Below, piece after piece: positions 52,008-61,368 of a stretch of 64,000 bases of DNA. Made by a program: the position numbers and the translations under genes. Origin of the DNA: Siphlonurus alternatus (lineage: Eukaryota; Arthropoda; Insecta; Ephemeroptera; Siphlonuridae); NCBI GenBank assembly GCA_949825025.1, contig OX463778.1, positions 22,501,551-22,565,550 on the forward strand, given 5' to 3'. Numbering within the stretch: the stretch's first letter is position 1; every line of letters starts with the position of its first letter. The notes beneath the pieces were generated by a model. It made no database searches. It was given only the letters and a program-made list of their open reading frames with translations, and was not told where the DNA came from.

Positions 52008-55000
52008 CATTGGCTTTGACTGTTATGACTTATATGGATGAATAAACCAAAAACTAGATGATATACTGTATACTATAAAATACATTTTAATACATTCAAG
52101 ATGCATAGAATGCATACCGTCTCTGACTGGCCAGCTGTCGTCATGAAAACAATGGAGCAGAGTACGTAGTAACTGAGCAACATAGGGACGTACAGAGTCT
52201 GGCTGCAGCTTGGTTGCAAGCTCTGCAATGCACGCACAAGATGCCTCACGCACTGCATGGCTTGTAGATTGTGTTGACTGGGAGTAGAACTCTACGATGG
52301 TGGGCAGATGATGCTGTACCAACTCTTTGCCAGCTGAACCAGCAACCTGTCTCCAAGTTTCTTGAGAGTAAATTCGAACTCCCTCAGCAGCATAATATCT
52401 AAAAAGTGCAATTTTATTATTGGAAACAAAATATTTTTTTTTTTTTTTTTTTTTTTTTTTAGATAATTCGACGTATTAGATAATTTGATGTATAGATAAT
52501 TTGATGCATATAGATTATTTGATAAAGTTCTTTTTTGTCAAAAAAGCAATGAGTACATAATGCAGTACGCCATTAACTTTGCAAAAGTTCCTAGCAAGTT
52601 CCCTGACATGTTCAGAGCATTTCTGTATCAATTTACGTTCATTTACTGTAGTACATTCTACATTACAGTATCTTTGGGACATTACATATATGCAGCTAGC
52701 AGTGCAAAACATGTATCATAATTAATTATATACAATTTCATTCCCATGCAAAGTTCAGCAAAGTATTTACCTATTTACGTTTTTAATAACTAACCTGTTA
52801 AGGCACATTCTTGGTAGCAGAGATGGATAAAATGCTTGGCGTGTTTTATCATTCGGTAGAGCCAATAAAAAACGACGTACAGCTACTGAAGCAGCCAATC
52901 TTACAGGACTCCACTCATCAGTTAGACCTTCTGCAAACTTTGCTACCAGTGTTTGACCAAGGTCAAAAATAATTCCAGTTTCTATGATGTCTCCTCTATG
53001 TTCCGCTTCTGTAGAAAATTAGTCAGTATAAGCAGAGACAAGGAGAGGGCGATGTGGGTGATCCCTCCCCACCAAAGAGGTCCCAAAATATATTGAAGGT
53101 GTTCCCACCCCCCACCCATTGCCCCCCCCCCTCCTCCCCTTTCTCCCCAAATTTTTTCAGCCATCAATTGGGTTATTTTGTTTTTTGTCCCCTCCCCAAA
53201 CATGTAATAGTTAACCCAATAAACAATTATTATTATTATTGCAGGAGGGATAGAGCACCATTCCCCCCTCCCCCCCTCCTTCCCCTGAGCCGCACGCTGG
53301 ATCCGCCCCTGGCAGAGACAAGTAAAATAATAATTTGTTTTAATAGTAGTGTAGACAAGGGAGAAGGATTAACTCCTGCTCTTGAAATTGGTTGTGGTAA
53401 AGGAAAAAATACATGGGCTGGGTGGGTCAAACTTTCCTACACCCACTTCTTAATCCACCCTCCACATGATCTCTGAAGGCGAAGAACCCTTTCCGATTTT
53501 TTTCCCTAGCCAACTATTAAGTCATTGTGTTTTATTATTTACCTGCACAGCTGCTTGCCACTGATGCAGAAAGGTAGAATGCTGCTTCTCGGACACCTTG
53601 ATTCTTATGCTCCAAGGCCCCAGTTAGAATTTCAAGCAGTCCCTCTTCAATGTGTGGTGCAAAGCCACCACCACAACCATCAACAATGGCTTGAAGAGCA
53701 CGGATATTAGCCTCAAGCAAACCAACATTTGGAACATCCCCACTGGAGCGCTGGAAACATCATTGTTTCATTTAAATTACATTAAAAATTTGCACCTGGA
53801 GGCTGGAGGTGATATGATGAGTGTGATCCAAAATGATACTTAAATAAAAATATAATAAATTTAAAAAAAAAAAAAAAAAAATGTAATAAAAGCTTAAGGG
53901 TAAGAAATTAGTTTTTGCAATGACATCACAAATATTACTGATTCTAAACAACTGGCTTACATGCAAATATTGTCATCGAGATTTGGTATAATGCCATGGT
54001 ATGTATTCAGCTCTTCACTATGTATCATTAAATTCCTGTAAACATCTTCCAGAATTTTTTCTCTGACCGTATCTGAATATTGTAGAGATAGCTGCATCTA
54101 TATAATCCTACTGCACAAAAAAAAGAACTTACTCTCTGTGAAGCACTTGTTAGTCGTTCCATTTCCAAACACTCATCTTGTTTGCTGAGACCTTGTTGAA
54201 TAAGACGTAAAACAAGTGCTCGGCATTCTTGGTATATTGAGGGTCCAATTTTGCTGCTTAGTGCACCCAGTACTTCCCCTGCAAATATTAAAGAATAATA
54301 TTACATATAAAACAAACCTCATCATGCTTGTGCATACAAGCGAGTGGCTCATTTGGCACACTTTCCCGAAGGTTTAATTATTGTAATAATCTATGTAAAG
54401 TGTCATTAGTATATTTTTTTGAATAAACACATTAAAAAAAAAAAAAAAAAAAAAAAAAAGGAAAAAAAAAGGAAAAAAAGGTCAACGAAAATGATAATTG
54501 TCGAGCATTGAAATTCCTGAATTTGAAGTCCTATATATGCCATCCTAGCTCCAATACAATAAATCGTTGAGACCTGTGAATATGCATACTCTGTACTCAT
54601 ACACCAGTACAGTATAATTAGATATGCATACATATGATAGCATGCACACTGCATGTACGGGGGTATTGTCATATTACTGTATATCATACACAATTTGTAT
54701 ACTACTGAATAAAGTATGCATATACAGTACTGCATACAGTATGTACATTACACGATACAGTATGTATGCATATATATATACATATGCATACATACATCAT
54801 ACTGTACAGGTATATGCATACATACTGTACATATGTATGCATACTACAGTAAATATTGAGTTCAGCAGCTCTTGCTGCATTGTTACTGTACAGCATGCCT
54901 ACCTGCTGCCAGTTGAATTCTTGCTTCTTCTTGACCAGAAAGGATTTTTTGAGCTATTGTTAATATATTGCGGGCAAATTCAGATTCCCTCTCACAATCT

Positions 55001-55218
55001 AAGTTGATTGAAGGTAAGATGAATTTTACACCCAATAGGCATCCAAGCTTTGCCTCCCATGGACTCCCTTCATCATTTAAAGCGTGCAGTAATGATTTAT
55101 GAATTTTACATCGTGAATTTTTGTCTAAATTTGGAAAAACACGTTGAAGTTCAACTAAACCTGCATCGCGTTTTAATTTCTCCGGGTTACACAAGCAACT
55201 TATCACATCGATCGACAT
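45818..55218 (-). CDS. HEAT/ARM-type helical-repeat protein of unknown identity, 634 aa
   Basis: Nine minus-strand exons join in phase: 55218-54903, 54278-54133, 53750-53543, 53008-52795, 52398-52118, 50573-50311, 49698-49604, 49547-49322 and 45973-45818 (stop). This gives 1905 bp. The protein starts MSIDVISCLCNPEKLKRDAG and is helical throughout. VR-A-A signatures typical of HEAT repeats recur near residues 206-220 (VREAAFYLSASVASS), 259-272 (VRLAASVAVRRFLL), 344-357 (VREASCACIAELA) and 426-438 (VRAGAAVALGSVV). The C-terminus (TFLGPNILRARLQ ... NLFIAPF) has no domain I recognise. There is no signal peptide or membrane segment. It resembles importin-beta-like or other scaffold HEAT proteins in architecture only, and I cannot name the family. 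Introns hold several MITEs, and intron 8 (3.3 kb) is the largest. Confidence 0.8.
46014..46202. mobile_element. Short hairpin MITE in the helical-repeat gene
   Basis: GGTGTTCCGTCAAAAACGAC pairs with GTCGTTTTTGACGAAACACC. An internal direct repeat of AAAACGACTAACTC within each arm, plus CGCGTCCTCT, gives four-fold symmetry. It lies 40 bp upstream (in the gene's direction) of the last exon's acceptor. Confidence 0.8.
46905..47190. mobile_element. Hairpin MITE with TGACGTCA core
   Basis: GTAGAAATGGATAGAGGGTG pairs with CACCCTCTATCCATTTCTAC. Inner arms CTGATTTTTTTCAGATTTTT and TATTGAAAGTCC are shared in design with the families at 9219-9557 and 9627-9940. TGACGTCA occurs at 47014; the mirrored site has mutated to GTGACATCAC. 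Confidence 0.78.
47349..47660. mobile_element. Degenerate copy of the 348-bp TTAA MITE family
   Basis: Contains GGGGAAGGTAATACGCCCAA, ATGCTCTCCTCTACATCCCC, ATCAGTAGCTAAAATATCAG and the mirrored TATTTTAGCTACTG with AGAGGAGAACATTTTAAA, but has a deleted right tip and diverged ends. Confidence 0.7.
48922..49269. mobile_element. 348-bp TTAA hairpin MITE, twin of 38907-39254
   Basis: GGGTAAGGTAACGCCACC and its mirror are flanked by TTAA (48918-48921 and 49270-49273). It has the same length as the copy 10 kb away and only scattered substitutions by eye. It ends about 50 bp from the donor of exon 8 of the helical-repeat gene. Confidence 0.92.
50609..50926. mobile_element. Hairpin MITE, second copy of the TGGACAACATACATG family
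   Basis: AATGGACAACATACATTG pairs with CATGTATGTTGTCCATT, and the interior (GGGTACCAAATTATGCTAC, CGCCTCCAGGGGGCGTGG) matches 9219-9557. The right arm has a small deletion near 50838. It lies 36 bp upstream of the exon 6 acceptor in the gene's direction. Confidence 0.82.
51070..51510. repeat. Repeat related to 4380-5580
   Basis: TAGAAAAGAGAAAGTGGAGG and then poly(A) on the left, and ACTAGTCTGTACATTCTGG with CATGACATCAGCGCAATC on the right, correspond in order to the outer parts of 4380-5580. This copy lacks the TTAA hairpin pair and instead has a poly(A) run at 51369-51400. Confidence 0.5.
53043..53311. mobile_element. hAT-like MITE with GGATCCGCCCCTG end
   Basis: The right end CTGGATCCGCCCCTG is a common hAT terminal motif (CAGGGGCGGATCCAG reversed). 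GCAGAGACAAG is duplicated at 53032-53042 and 53312-53322. C-runs and GGTCCCAAAATATATTGAAG recur at 56847-57103. The left end has decayed. Confidence 0.7.
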
Positions 55219-56560
55219 TGTATGTAGTAGTAAACAAGAAACACCAATTCGTTGTATGGATTATGATAATTTTTTTATATCAGCTTTAATTATAAAGCTT
55301 TGATTGAACATGAAAAGTGGTGTTTACATTTGTTATCAACGTTTGCAAAGCAGTTTTCGAGAGAAGAATGGTCAGACCGTCAGAGCTTCGGCATCACAGC
55401 TGATTGGTCTCCTTGATTCTTGATTGGTAGATGATTTCCCGTAAACAAACCACCGCGACTATTGATCGCGCAGCCCATGGCGTAGCGCCGTCCCCGTAGC
55501 CAGCGCTGCCAGCGCACAAGACTATATTATATATTATATTATTGGTTCGAGTTATCGTTTTATTTTAGCTCTTCCTAAGGTACCTAATAATTATTTTCAC
55601 CACAAAAATCCTTCTTTGCTTTCATGGATTTTTAATAGTTTTCAATCCTTAAAAAATATGTTTTTACGTTTTTACACCTCCCGCGAAGAAGATTAGAGAA
55701 CAACGGAACGGGCCGGAACAACCGGAACAACCAACATAAAAAAAATTTCGCAAGATTTTGAATTCATATTTATAATTTTTTTATGTCAGTTCACGTCATT
55801 TTCTTTCACAAAACGTCATTTTTTTTCACAAAATGAAAAAAGGTGTCATCAAAATTAAATGGTGTGTAAAATTCTGTGCAAACAATTTGGAATGTGATGC
55901 ACAGCGTTTAGGTAAAATTGTTGAACTTGACTTTGTTATTTTGGCTACCATGACTTCGTGAAAAGGAAAAAAAAAAAAAAGAGGCGTGCACTCGTTGGGG
56001 GAGGTTCTTTTTTACTACACTACAGAAAATCGCTCGAATTATGACTAGCTGGTCTATTTAAATCGGTAAGTGACATTCCAATATATAACAATTCAAATCT
56101 TTGTCATTCAGGAATATTAGTTTAAAGTATTTTTGTTAGTAATGGTATGCATATCTAAACATGTGAAAAAGACGCTGCAAGCCTCGAATGCTTCCAGTCC
56201 ATGGCAGCAAGCGGCTTGTGAATGGTGGCAAAGAGGGGAGTCCATTCCGAAAATAAACTTTTAAATTAAATTGTAGCTGATGTGCAGACTTCACTTTCGA
56301 TGTCATATTCAAATTGAATGGATTCTCTGGAGGATTCAAATTACTGTAATAGTTATATTAAAAATTCTAAAGTTTAATCCTATACTGTAGTAGGAGTTGT
56401 AGGACTGTATGTACTGTAGTCCTCTATTGTATGTCGTATGCATGTATGATATGCATACTCATATGCATATACATACCAGCTATGCATACATACGCGGCAG
56501 CGGCGCGGCGCGCTTATGCATATATATAACAACATAATATGCATGTAGGCGTATCATCGG
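55219..56560. other. Upstream region of the helical-repeat gene, no gene seen
   Basis: The first 300 bp include two CCAAT boxes on the minus strand (about 55401 and 55421) and a CpG-containing patch (55450-55525), consistent with a promoter for the minus-strand gene. The rest is AT-rich with TATGCATA-type repeats near 56430-56545. No exon was found. Confidence 0.45.
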
Positions 56561-56586
56561 TATCACAAAATGCATTCTATGGTATA

Positions 56587-56742
56587 GTGGAGGCGTGGAC
56601 CAAGGGGGGGGGGGGGGGCCTGGGCACCCATCGAAATTTCGGATTTAATATGGGCAAGATAGGCATTTTCCCCACTCCAAAATCTTTTTTGAACATAGAG
56701 GGCACCCCCCGAATTTTTTTTTCTAGATCCTTGCCTGTGGTA
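56587..56742. mobile_element. hAT-like MITE relic with poly(G) tract
   Basis: AGGCGTGGACCAAGGG at the left and CTAGATCCTTGCCTG at the right are degraded CAGG-type ends. The interior (TTTAATATGGGCAAGATAGG, GGCATTTTCCCCACTCC) is shared with 41513-41690. Confidence 0.6.
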
Positions 56743-56846
56743 TATGCATATAACACATAATTATACATAATATATGATACATAATACAGATAATACTGTT
56801 TGGAGTTTATACAGTATGCAGCATTATATTATATTATTATGTGCAG

Positions 56847-57103
56847 GCGCGGATCCTAGAGGGAGAGGGGGGGGAGAGCGATCGTCCTGTCCCGCAAAAG
56901 GTCCCAATATACATTGAAGGTGTTACCACCCCCACCCATCGCCCCCCTCCTGCTTCAAAATTTTAACCACAAAGCGTACATTCAATGTACGTACGCTCTG
57001 TTTTAACCAAGGATGATATGTATGCTCCTTGGTTTTAACATTGTGGGCACCGCCTTCCCCCCCCCCCCCCCCCCCCCGAGTTGCGAGCTGGATGCGCCCC
57101 TGG
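56847..57103. mobile_element. hAT-like MITE related to 53043-53311
   Basis: CAGGCGCGGATCCTAGAGGG at the left and CTGGATGCGCCCCTGG at the right form inverted ends. The interior repeats GGTCCCAATATACATTGAAG and the C-run region of the 53043-53311 copy. Confidence 0.7.
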
Positions 57104-57162
57104 CCCCTGGTATGGTGTTTCCATTGAATAGGCGGCGCCTTCCTACTGGATATGACTACATT

Positions 57163-57637
57163 CAGGGGTGTCAAACTCGCGGGCCGCATGCGGCCCGCGA
57201 GGTCGTTTTTATGCAGTGGCTCGTCAACAATTAAATAAAAAATAATAAAAATAATAATGAAGTTTACGAATAAAACATTAATAAAAATAAAATTGTCAAA
57301 TTTAAAAAAATCGTCTTAAAAAACTTATATTTTTAGTGAAATACCCCTGTTTTTGTATGACAAATTTTATGTTAAAAAAAATTAACTGCCATGCCCCCTT
57401 ATTTAAAATAAATCACGCCTGCGGCGGACTACTGAGGAGCTGGCGCCCCCGGCCCAGATCCCCAACCCCAAGTGTTCCATGTTTCATGAGCAGTGTGTCG
57501 TCTCAAAAAGTTTGAGAAGCCCTGCACTACCTCGACCTCAAAACCGTAACCCCCCCACCCCCCAAGGCGCAACGGCCCGCGGTCAGTTGCAGTTTCTCCT
57601 GTGTGGCCCGTCACTAGAAATGAGTTTGACACCCCTG
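57163..57637. mobile_element. hAT-type MITE, CAGGGGTGTCAAACTC ends
   Basis: CAGGGGTGTCAAACTC and its inverse GAGTTTGACACCCCTG form the ends. Flanks are ACTACATT and ACTACATC, a 7/8 match for an 8-bp target duplication. This terminus is widespread among animal hAT elements. The inside has GGGCCGCATGCGGCCCGCGA; no transposase is present. Confidence 0.85.
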
Positions 57638-57989
57638 ACTACATCATTGCTTTACATAATGTCATGTACAGCAAGAGGATAAATTTAATGTACTCACGTG
57701 ATCATTCCATAGACGACATGGCGACTATAATGGATATTTTTTTTTTACATTCCGGGACGTATATTGCAAAAAACTTGGGCTAAGTTTGAATTTGACCCCC
57801 CCCCCCCTTTTTAGTCCCTATAATATCCTTTAATTAATATCCTTTAATTAATAAGTGACGTCTTATGACGCCTAGCTCCCTCTGTTACACTCTGTCTGTA
57901 CCACTGAACGATTAATTGATTAATTGGTTTGCATTTTGGGGAAATTTATACATTTTGGTCATATATGCCCCCGTACCACTGAACGCTCT

Positions 57990-58540
57990 AGGTCTGTTCA
58001 TAAATACATACTGTAATCAATTATGTAATTTAATAATATATTGATTATCCTTATGTTCCACATGTACAGAAGGTTAGAATACAATATAGAAATTTCTTTA
58101 TTAGGCGATGTTTGGCCTGACAGCCATTCTTACACATAACCTCAAATACAAATTAATAATATTGTATACATCAATAATAATTAATTTTTTTACTGTATGT
58201 CATGCTTGGAACAATTTACCCCTAGGTATTAGATCTCTTAATGGCTTATTGTTTTTTTCAAAATTAAATGCTTATTTATTGAGTCATTCATTGTAAATAG
58301 TTTGTTTATTGACTTTTTGTGTTGTTTACATGCTTAATTAATTATAATAATTATTTACACGCATGTTATCTTATTGTTATGTTTTCCTCGATATTATTAT
58401 TTTAATCGTTAAAAGGGATACTATTCGCAACCTTGTTGTGATTTGTTCTTTAAAGGACTGTTATAGTGTCACCTGCCAACTGTTATGTATGTAACATGTG
58501 GGAAATATAATAAAATAAATAAATATTTACGAACAGACCT
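57990..58540. mobile_element. MITE-like element enclosing a LINE 3' fragment
   Basis: AGGTCTGTTCATAAATA and TATTTACGAACAGACCT are inverted ends resembling those of the small hairpin at 59768-59834. Inside, 58090-58527 on the plus strand ends a LINE ORF (AWNNLPLGIRSLNGL ... LNAYLLSHSL, then stop at 58294), followed by a 3' UTR and an AATAAATAAATA tail. Confidence 0.6.
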
Positions 58541-58599
58541 TCTGTCTGTATTTTCAATAATGTTTTAAAATGTTAAAAAAAATAAATAAAAAAATTTGA

Positions 58600-58690
58600 G
58601 TGCATGGGGGAAATGCCTATATTGCCCATGTTAAATCCTAAATTTCGAGGGGGGGGGGGGGAATGTCTCCCCTGGATTCGCGCCTGATTG
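58600..58690. mobile_element. Fragment of the poly(G)-bearing hAT-like relic
   Basis: GGGGAAATGCCTATATTGCC, then CATGTTAAATCC and a G-run, is the reverse complement of the interior of 41513-41690 and 56587-56742. It ends near CTGGATTCGCGCCTG. Confidence 0.5.
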
Positions 58691-58946
58691 ATTCCCATAA
58701 CCTAAAAAAAAAATCAGAATTGTAAAATTTGGTGCCCTCTGTAACCTCTGTTCATTTCTGCAATAAAAACTTTATGTAAGTTTTGTACGTACGTCCATAT
58801 GTGTTAATTAGTAAAAGGTCCTTGAATTTCTGTAGTATTCGATGTCTTCCGCTTGGCAACATGGTCATGAATGACCATGCATAAAAATTAAAAAAGCAAA
58901 GGACAGTTGATAGTTGTCTGATAAACTGTAGCTGAATAATATAAAT

Positions 58947-59200
58947 CAGGGATCGGATGCAGATGCAAGATGCACACGGATGCGCAAAAAAAAAAAAAAT
59001 CCCAGATGCACGGGGAAAAATGAATGCATCCGGATGCGCATCCCAGATTCATGAAAAATAATTTTGCATCTGGATGCGCATCCCAGATGCATGAAAAATA
59101 AATTTGCATCCGGATGCGCATGCATGGATGCACGAAAAATTAATTTGCATCCGGATGCGCATCTTGGATGCACGAAAAAAACGCGTGCATCCGGTCCCTG
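58947..59200. mobile_element. Element made of a GGATGCGCAT minisatellite between inverted ends
   Basis: CAGGGATCGGATGCA at the left and TGCATCCGGTCCCTG at the right resemble hAT-type ends. Between them are four to five units of about 50-56 bp containing TGCATCCGGATGCGCAT and GGATGCACGAAAAA. Frames on both strands here only reflect the repeat. Confidence 0.7.
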
Positions 59201-59767
59201 TAATATATATATGAAACGTACCACCTCTTATTGTTTGAAACATGGGAAACGGGACACTTTCTCCTTGTATGTCGGTACATGTGTCGTTAACAAAACTAAT
59301 TAAGATATTATTATTACTATGATATTACTAATATAAAGAAATTATACATAATATTGTACTAAATGTTATACAGCAATATTAATTCATAATGTTTTATTGC
59401 TTTTCGATTGCACATAACAATATATTAAGCACGTCAAGTCACAATATCACATATCAACAAAAATAGTGTGTTGTGATAATATAAGGAAGCTTCATAATTT
59501 TTTGTCTGCGATATTTAGTGCAGTACCTGTAGTAAAATTTGTAACTTCATTTTTAAATTCAACGCTATAAAGTATTATGTAAACACAATATCTTGGAGAC
59601 CTTGGTGTCATGAATAACGGTATATATTTATTGTCTAATTAAGTATTAGATTTATGAAAAATGGATTCTGTGGTTGCTATAAAACAGTAAAAAATGTAAA
59701 AATACTTCACGATGTTAGTGAAATAATCAAATTACTGTAAAAAGGTTGCAAGCTGTGGAAGAATTAA

Positions 59768-59834
59768 GGCCTGTTCGTAAACCCTCCTGCTCGGTGCAGA
59801 AAGTGTACACCGAGCAGGGTTTACGAACAGGCCT
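59768..59834. mobile_element. 67-bp near-perfect hairpin
   Basis: GGCCTGTTCGTAAACCCTCC and ...GGGTTTACGAACAGGCC form a stem of about 30 bp with GCTCGGTG/CACCGAGC continuing it and a loop of about 8 nt. TTAA lies to the left and TTTAA to the right. It may be a minimal MITE; a small-RNA hairpin is possible but less likely. Confidence 0.65.
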
Positions 59835-60399
59835 TTAAATAGCCACGCAAATTTGAATGTTTGGTGACGTCCGTGATTCAGTTGTGAAGAATAATATTAT
59901 TATTTTCATCGACCAGGTGTGGGAAGCCTTGAAAATAGAATAATAGAATTGCCATTTGGTTTGCTAAACTCGATCGCTGTACTGGAGAGCAGTGAGTGAA
60001 TAATGATTCCAAGGGAGTTGGACACAACGTATAATATAATGTACGTTGCATTATTTTATTTTCCCGTGACTTATCGTCCTGCCTCATCTTTAGAGTTTCA
60101 GATGATAGCCAAGTTTTAAAAATTATTCAATTAGATCTATAGATATTCGTATAATGACACGAATAGCGGTATGTTTTTGTTACGTTGCCCTAGGCGTTAA
60201 ACTGTATTTTCTATTTATACACTTCTCGCTTTTTTTTTTTCTCGGTTGTGTAGCTTGTTACTGCCTGTAATTTTTTAACGCATACGTAATTGTTTGTTTA
60301 TTTTAAATAATTGAAATTATTAATATTTTCTTTGCATTAAAAAAACGATAAAGGGGAGGGGCTGTTATAGTGTTGTTTGACGTATTTACGAGAGGAATA

Positions 60400-61210
60400 G
60401 AAGGGCCTGCCCGGCAATGACCCTGACCATGAAAAGAAAGAGGGAAGCCAGGCTTGTTGGTCGTGCTTCTTGTCTAGCAGCATCGACGCCGCGCCGTCGC
60501 TCTTCGTTCTGTGTGTTGGCCGTTGGCGTTGGCCGGCCACTCTTCTCTGCTGCTGGGCCAGCGGGCTCACCCGAACTTGCCAAGCTTTTCGTGGAGCGTC
60601 GTCGTCGCGGCGCGCTGCTGCAGCGGCGGTGTCGGGTCGAGGAGGGAGCGAGGGAGAGAGGGAGATAGGGATCGGCGATAGTGAAAAAAGTATCGATACT
60701 TTTTATATCGAGTACTTTAAAAAGTATCAATACTCATCAATAGTATCGGCCCAAAATGTATCGATATTCGATATATCGGAAAATATCGGCGGGAACATCA
60801 AAAACTACAAAGAAGCATAGGAAAGCAAGTTGTCCCGATAGTTCAAAATATCGTCACTAGGTGGCGCTGCCTGCTCTCTAATGTTAAATTTTTTAAAAAT
60901 ATCGGCCAACGATACTCACAAAAAAGTATCGATTACCCGATAATTATCGGCTTGGAAAAGTACTCGATACTATCGATATATCGTCAGAAAAGTATCGGGT
61001 ATCGAGTATAATCGATAAATATCGCCGATCCCTAGAGGGAGAGCAATCCGAATGCGTGCGTGTCCGCGGCAAGCGGCGCTGTGGCGACCGACTGTGGCGC
61101 AGGCAAGCAGGCAGCGTTGGCGGGGAGCGAACGAGCCAGAAGGAAGGAGAGAAGGCGAGAGAGTCGCGAGACAAAACTCACGTACTCACACTCACAAAGC
61201 TCTGACTGGC
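60400..61210 (+). promoter_or_regulatory. CpG-dense promoter / 5' UTR region of smaug
   Basis: Apart from the inserted MITE, this 800-bp block is GC-rich and CpG-dense (CGACGCCGCGCCGTCGC, GTCGTCGTCGCGGCGCGC, GTGTCCGCGGCAAGCGGCGC), unlike everything around it. It lies just upstream of the first coding exon of smaug on the same strand. Frames in it on both strands look like composition artefacts. No TATA box is seen. Confidence 0.55.
60666..61034. mobile_element. 369-bp hAT-type MITE inserted in the smaug promoter region
   Basis: TAGGGATCGGCGATA and TATCGCCGATCCCTA form the ends, with an exact 8-bp duplication GAGGGAGA at 60658-60665 and 61035-61042. The body is full of TATCGATA-type repeats (AAGTATCGATACTTTTTATA). 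The middle holds CACTAGGTGGCGCTGCC (60855-60871), a good match to a CTCF core. Confidence 0.9.
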
Positions 61211-61323
61211 TCATCGCTATCATAGCAACTTTCCTCGACGCTTCTAATTATTATATTACTTACTTTGTTTCATGAACAAGGTTGATGTCAATTTAATTTG
61301 ATACCTTGTTTGTTCCCTAACAG

Positions 61324-61368
61324 ATGAGCGAATCCCCCCAGCCGAGCAGATGTTTCGAGAGCAAGTGA
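61324..61368 (+). promoter_or_regulatory. Possible upstream ORF overlapping the smaug start
   Basis: If an upstream exon is spliced at the acceptor CCCTAACAG|ATGAGC (61323/61324), the exon opens with an ATG whose 14-codon frame ends at TGA 61366-61368. It overlaps the proposed smaug ATG (61350) in another frame. Such a uORF would repress translation of the main frame. It is void if smaug coding begins in an upstream exon. Confidence 0.35.

Noticed and set aside
58960..59190. Regular repeats that might suggest a CRISPR array
   Set aside because: The genome is eukaryotic, units have no unique spacers, and the structure is a minisatellite within inverted ends.
58888..59303. Overlapping Cys/His-rich frames on both strands resembling small zinc proteins
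   Set aside because: They reflect the GGATGCGCAT minisatellite read in different frames.
60386..60820. Arg/Ser/Ala-rich frames of 83-116 aa on both strands
   Set aside because: Caused by CpG-dense composition upstream of smaug; they run into the hAT MITE and lack conserved features.
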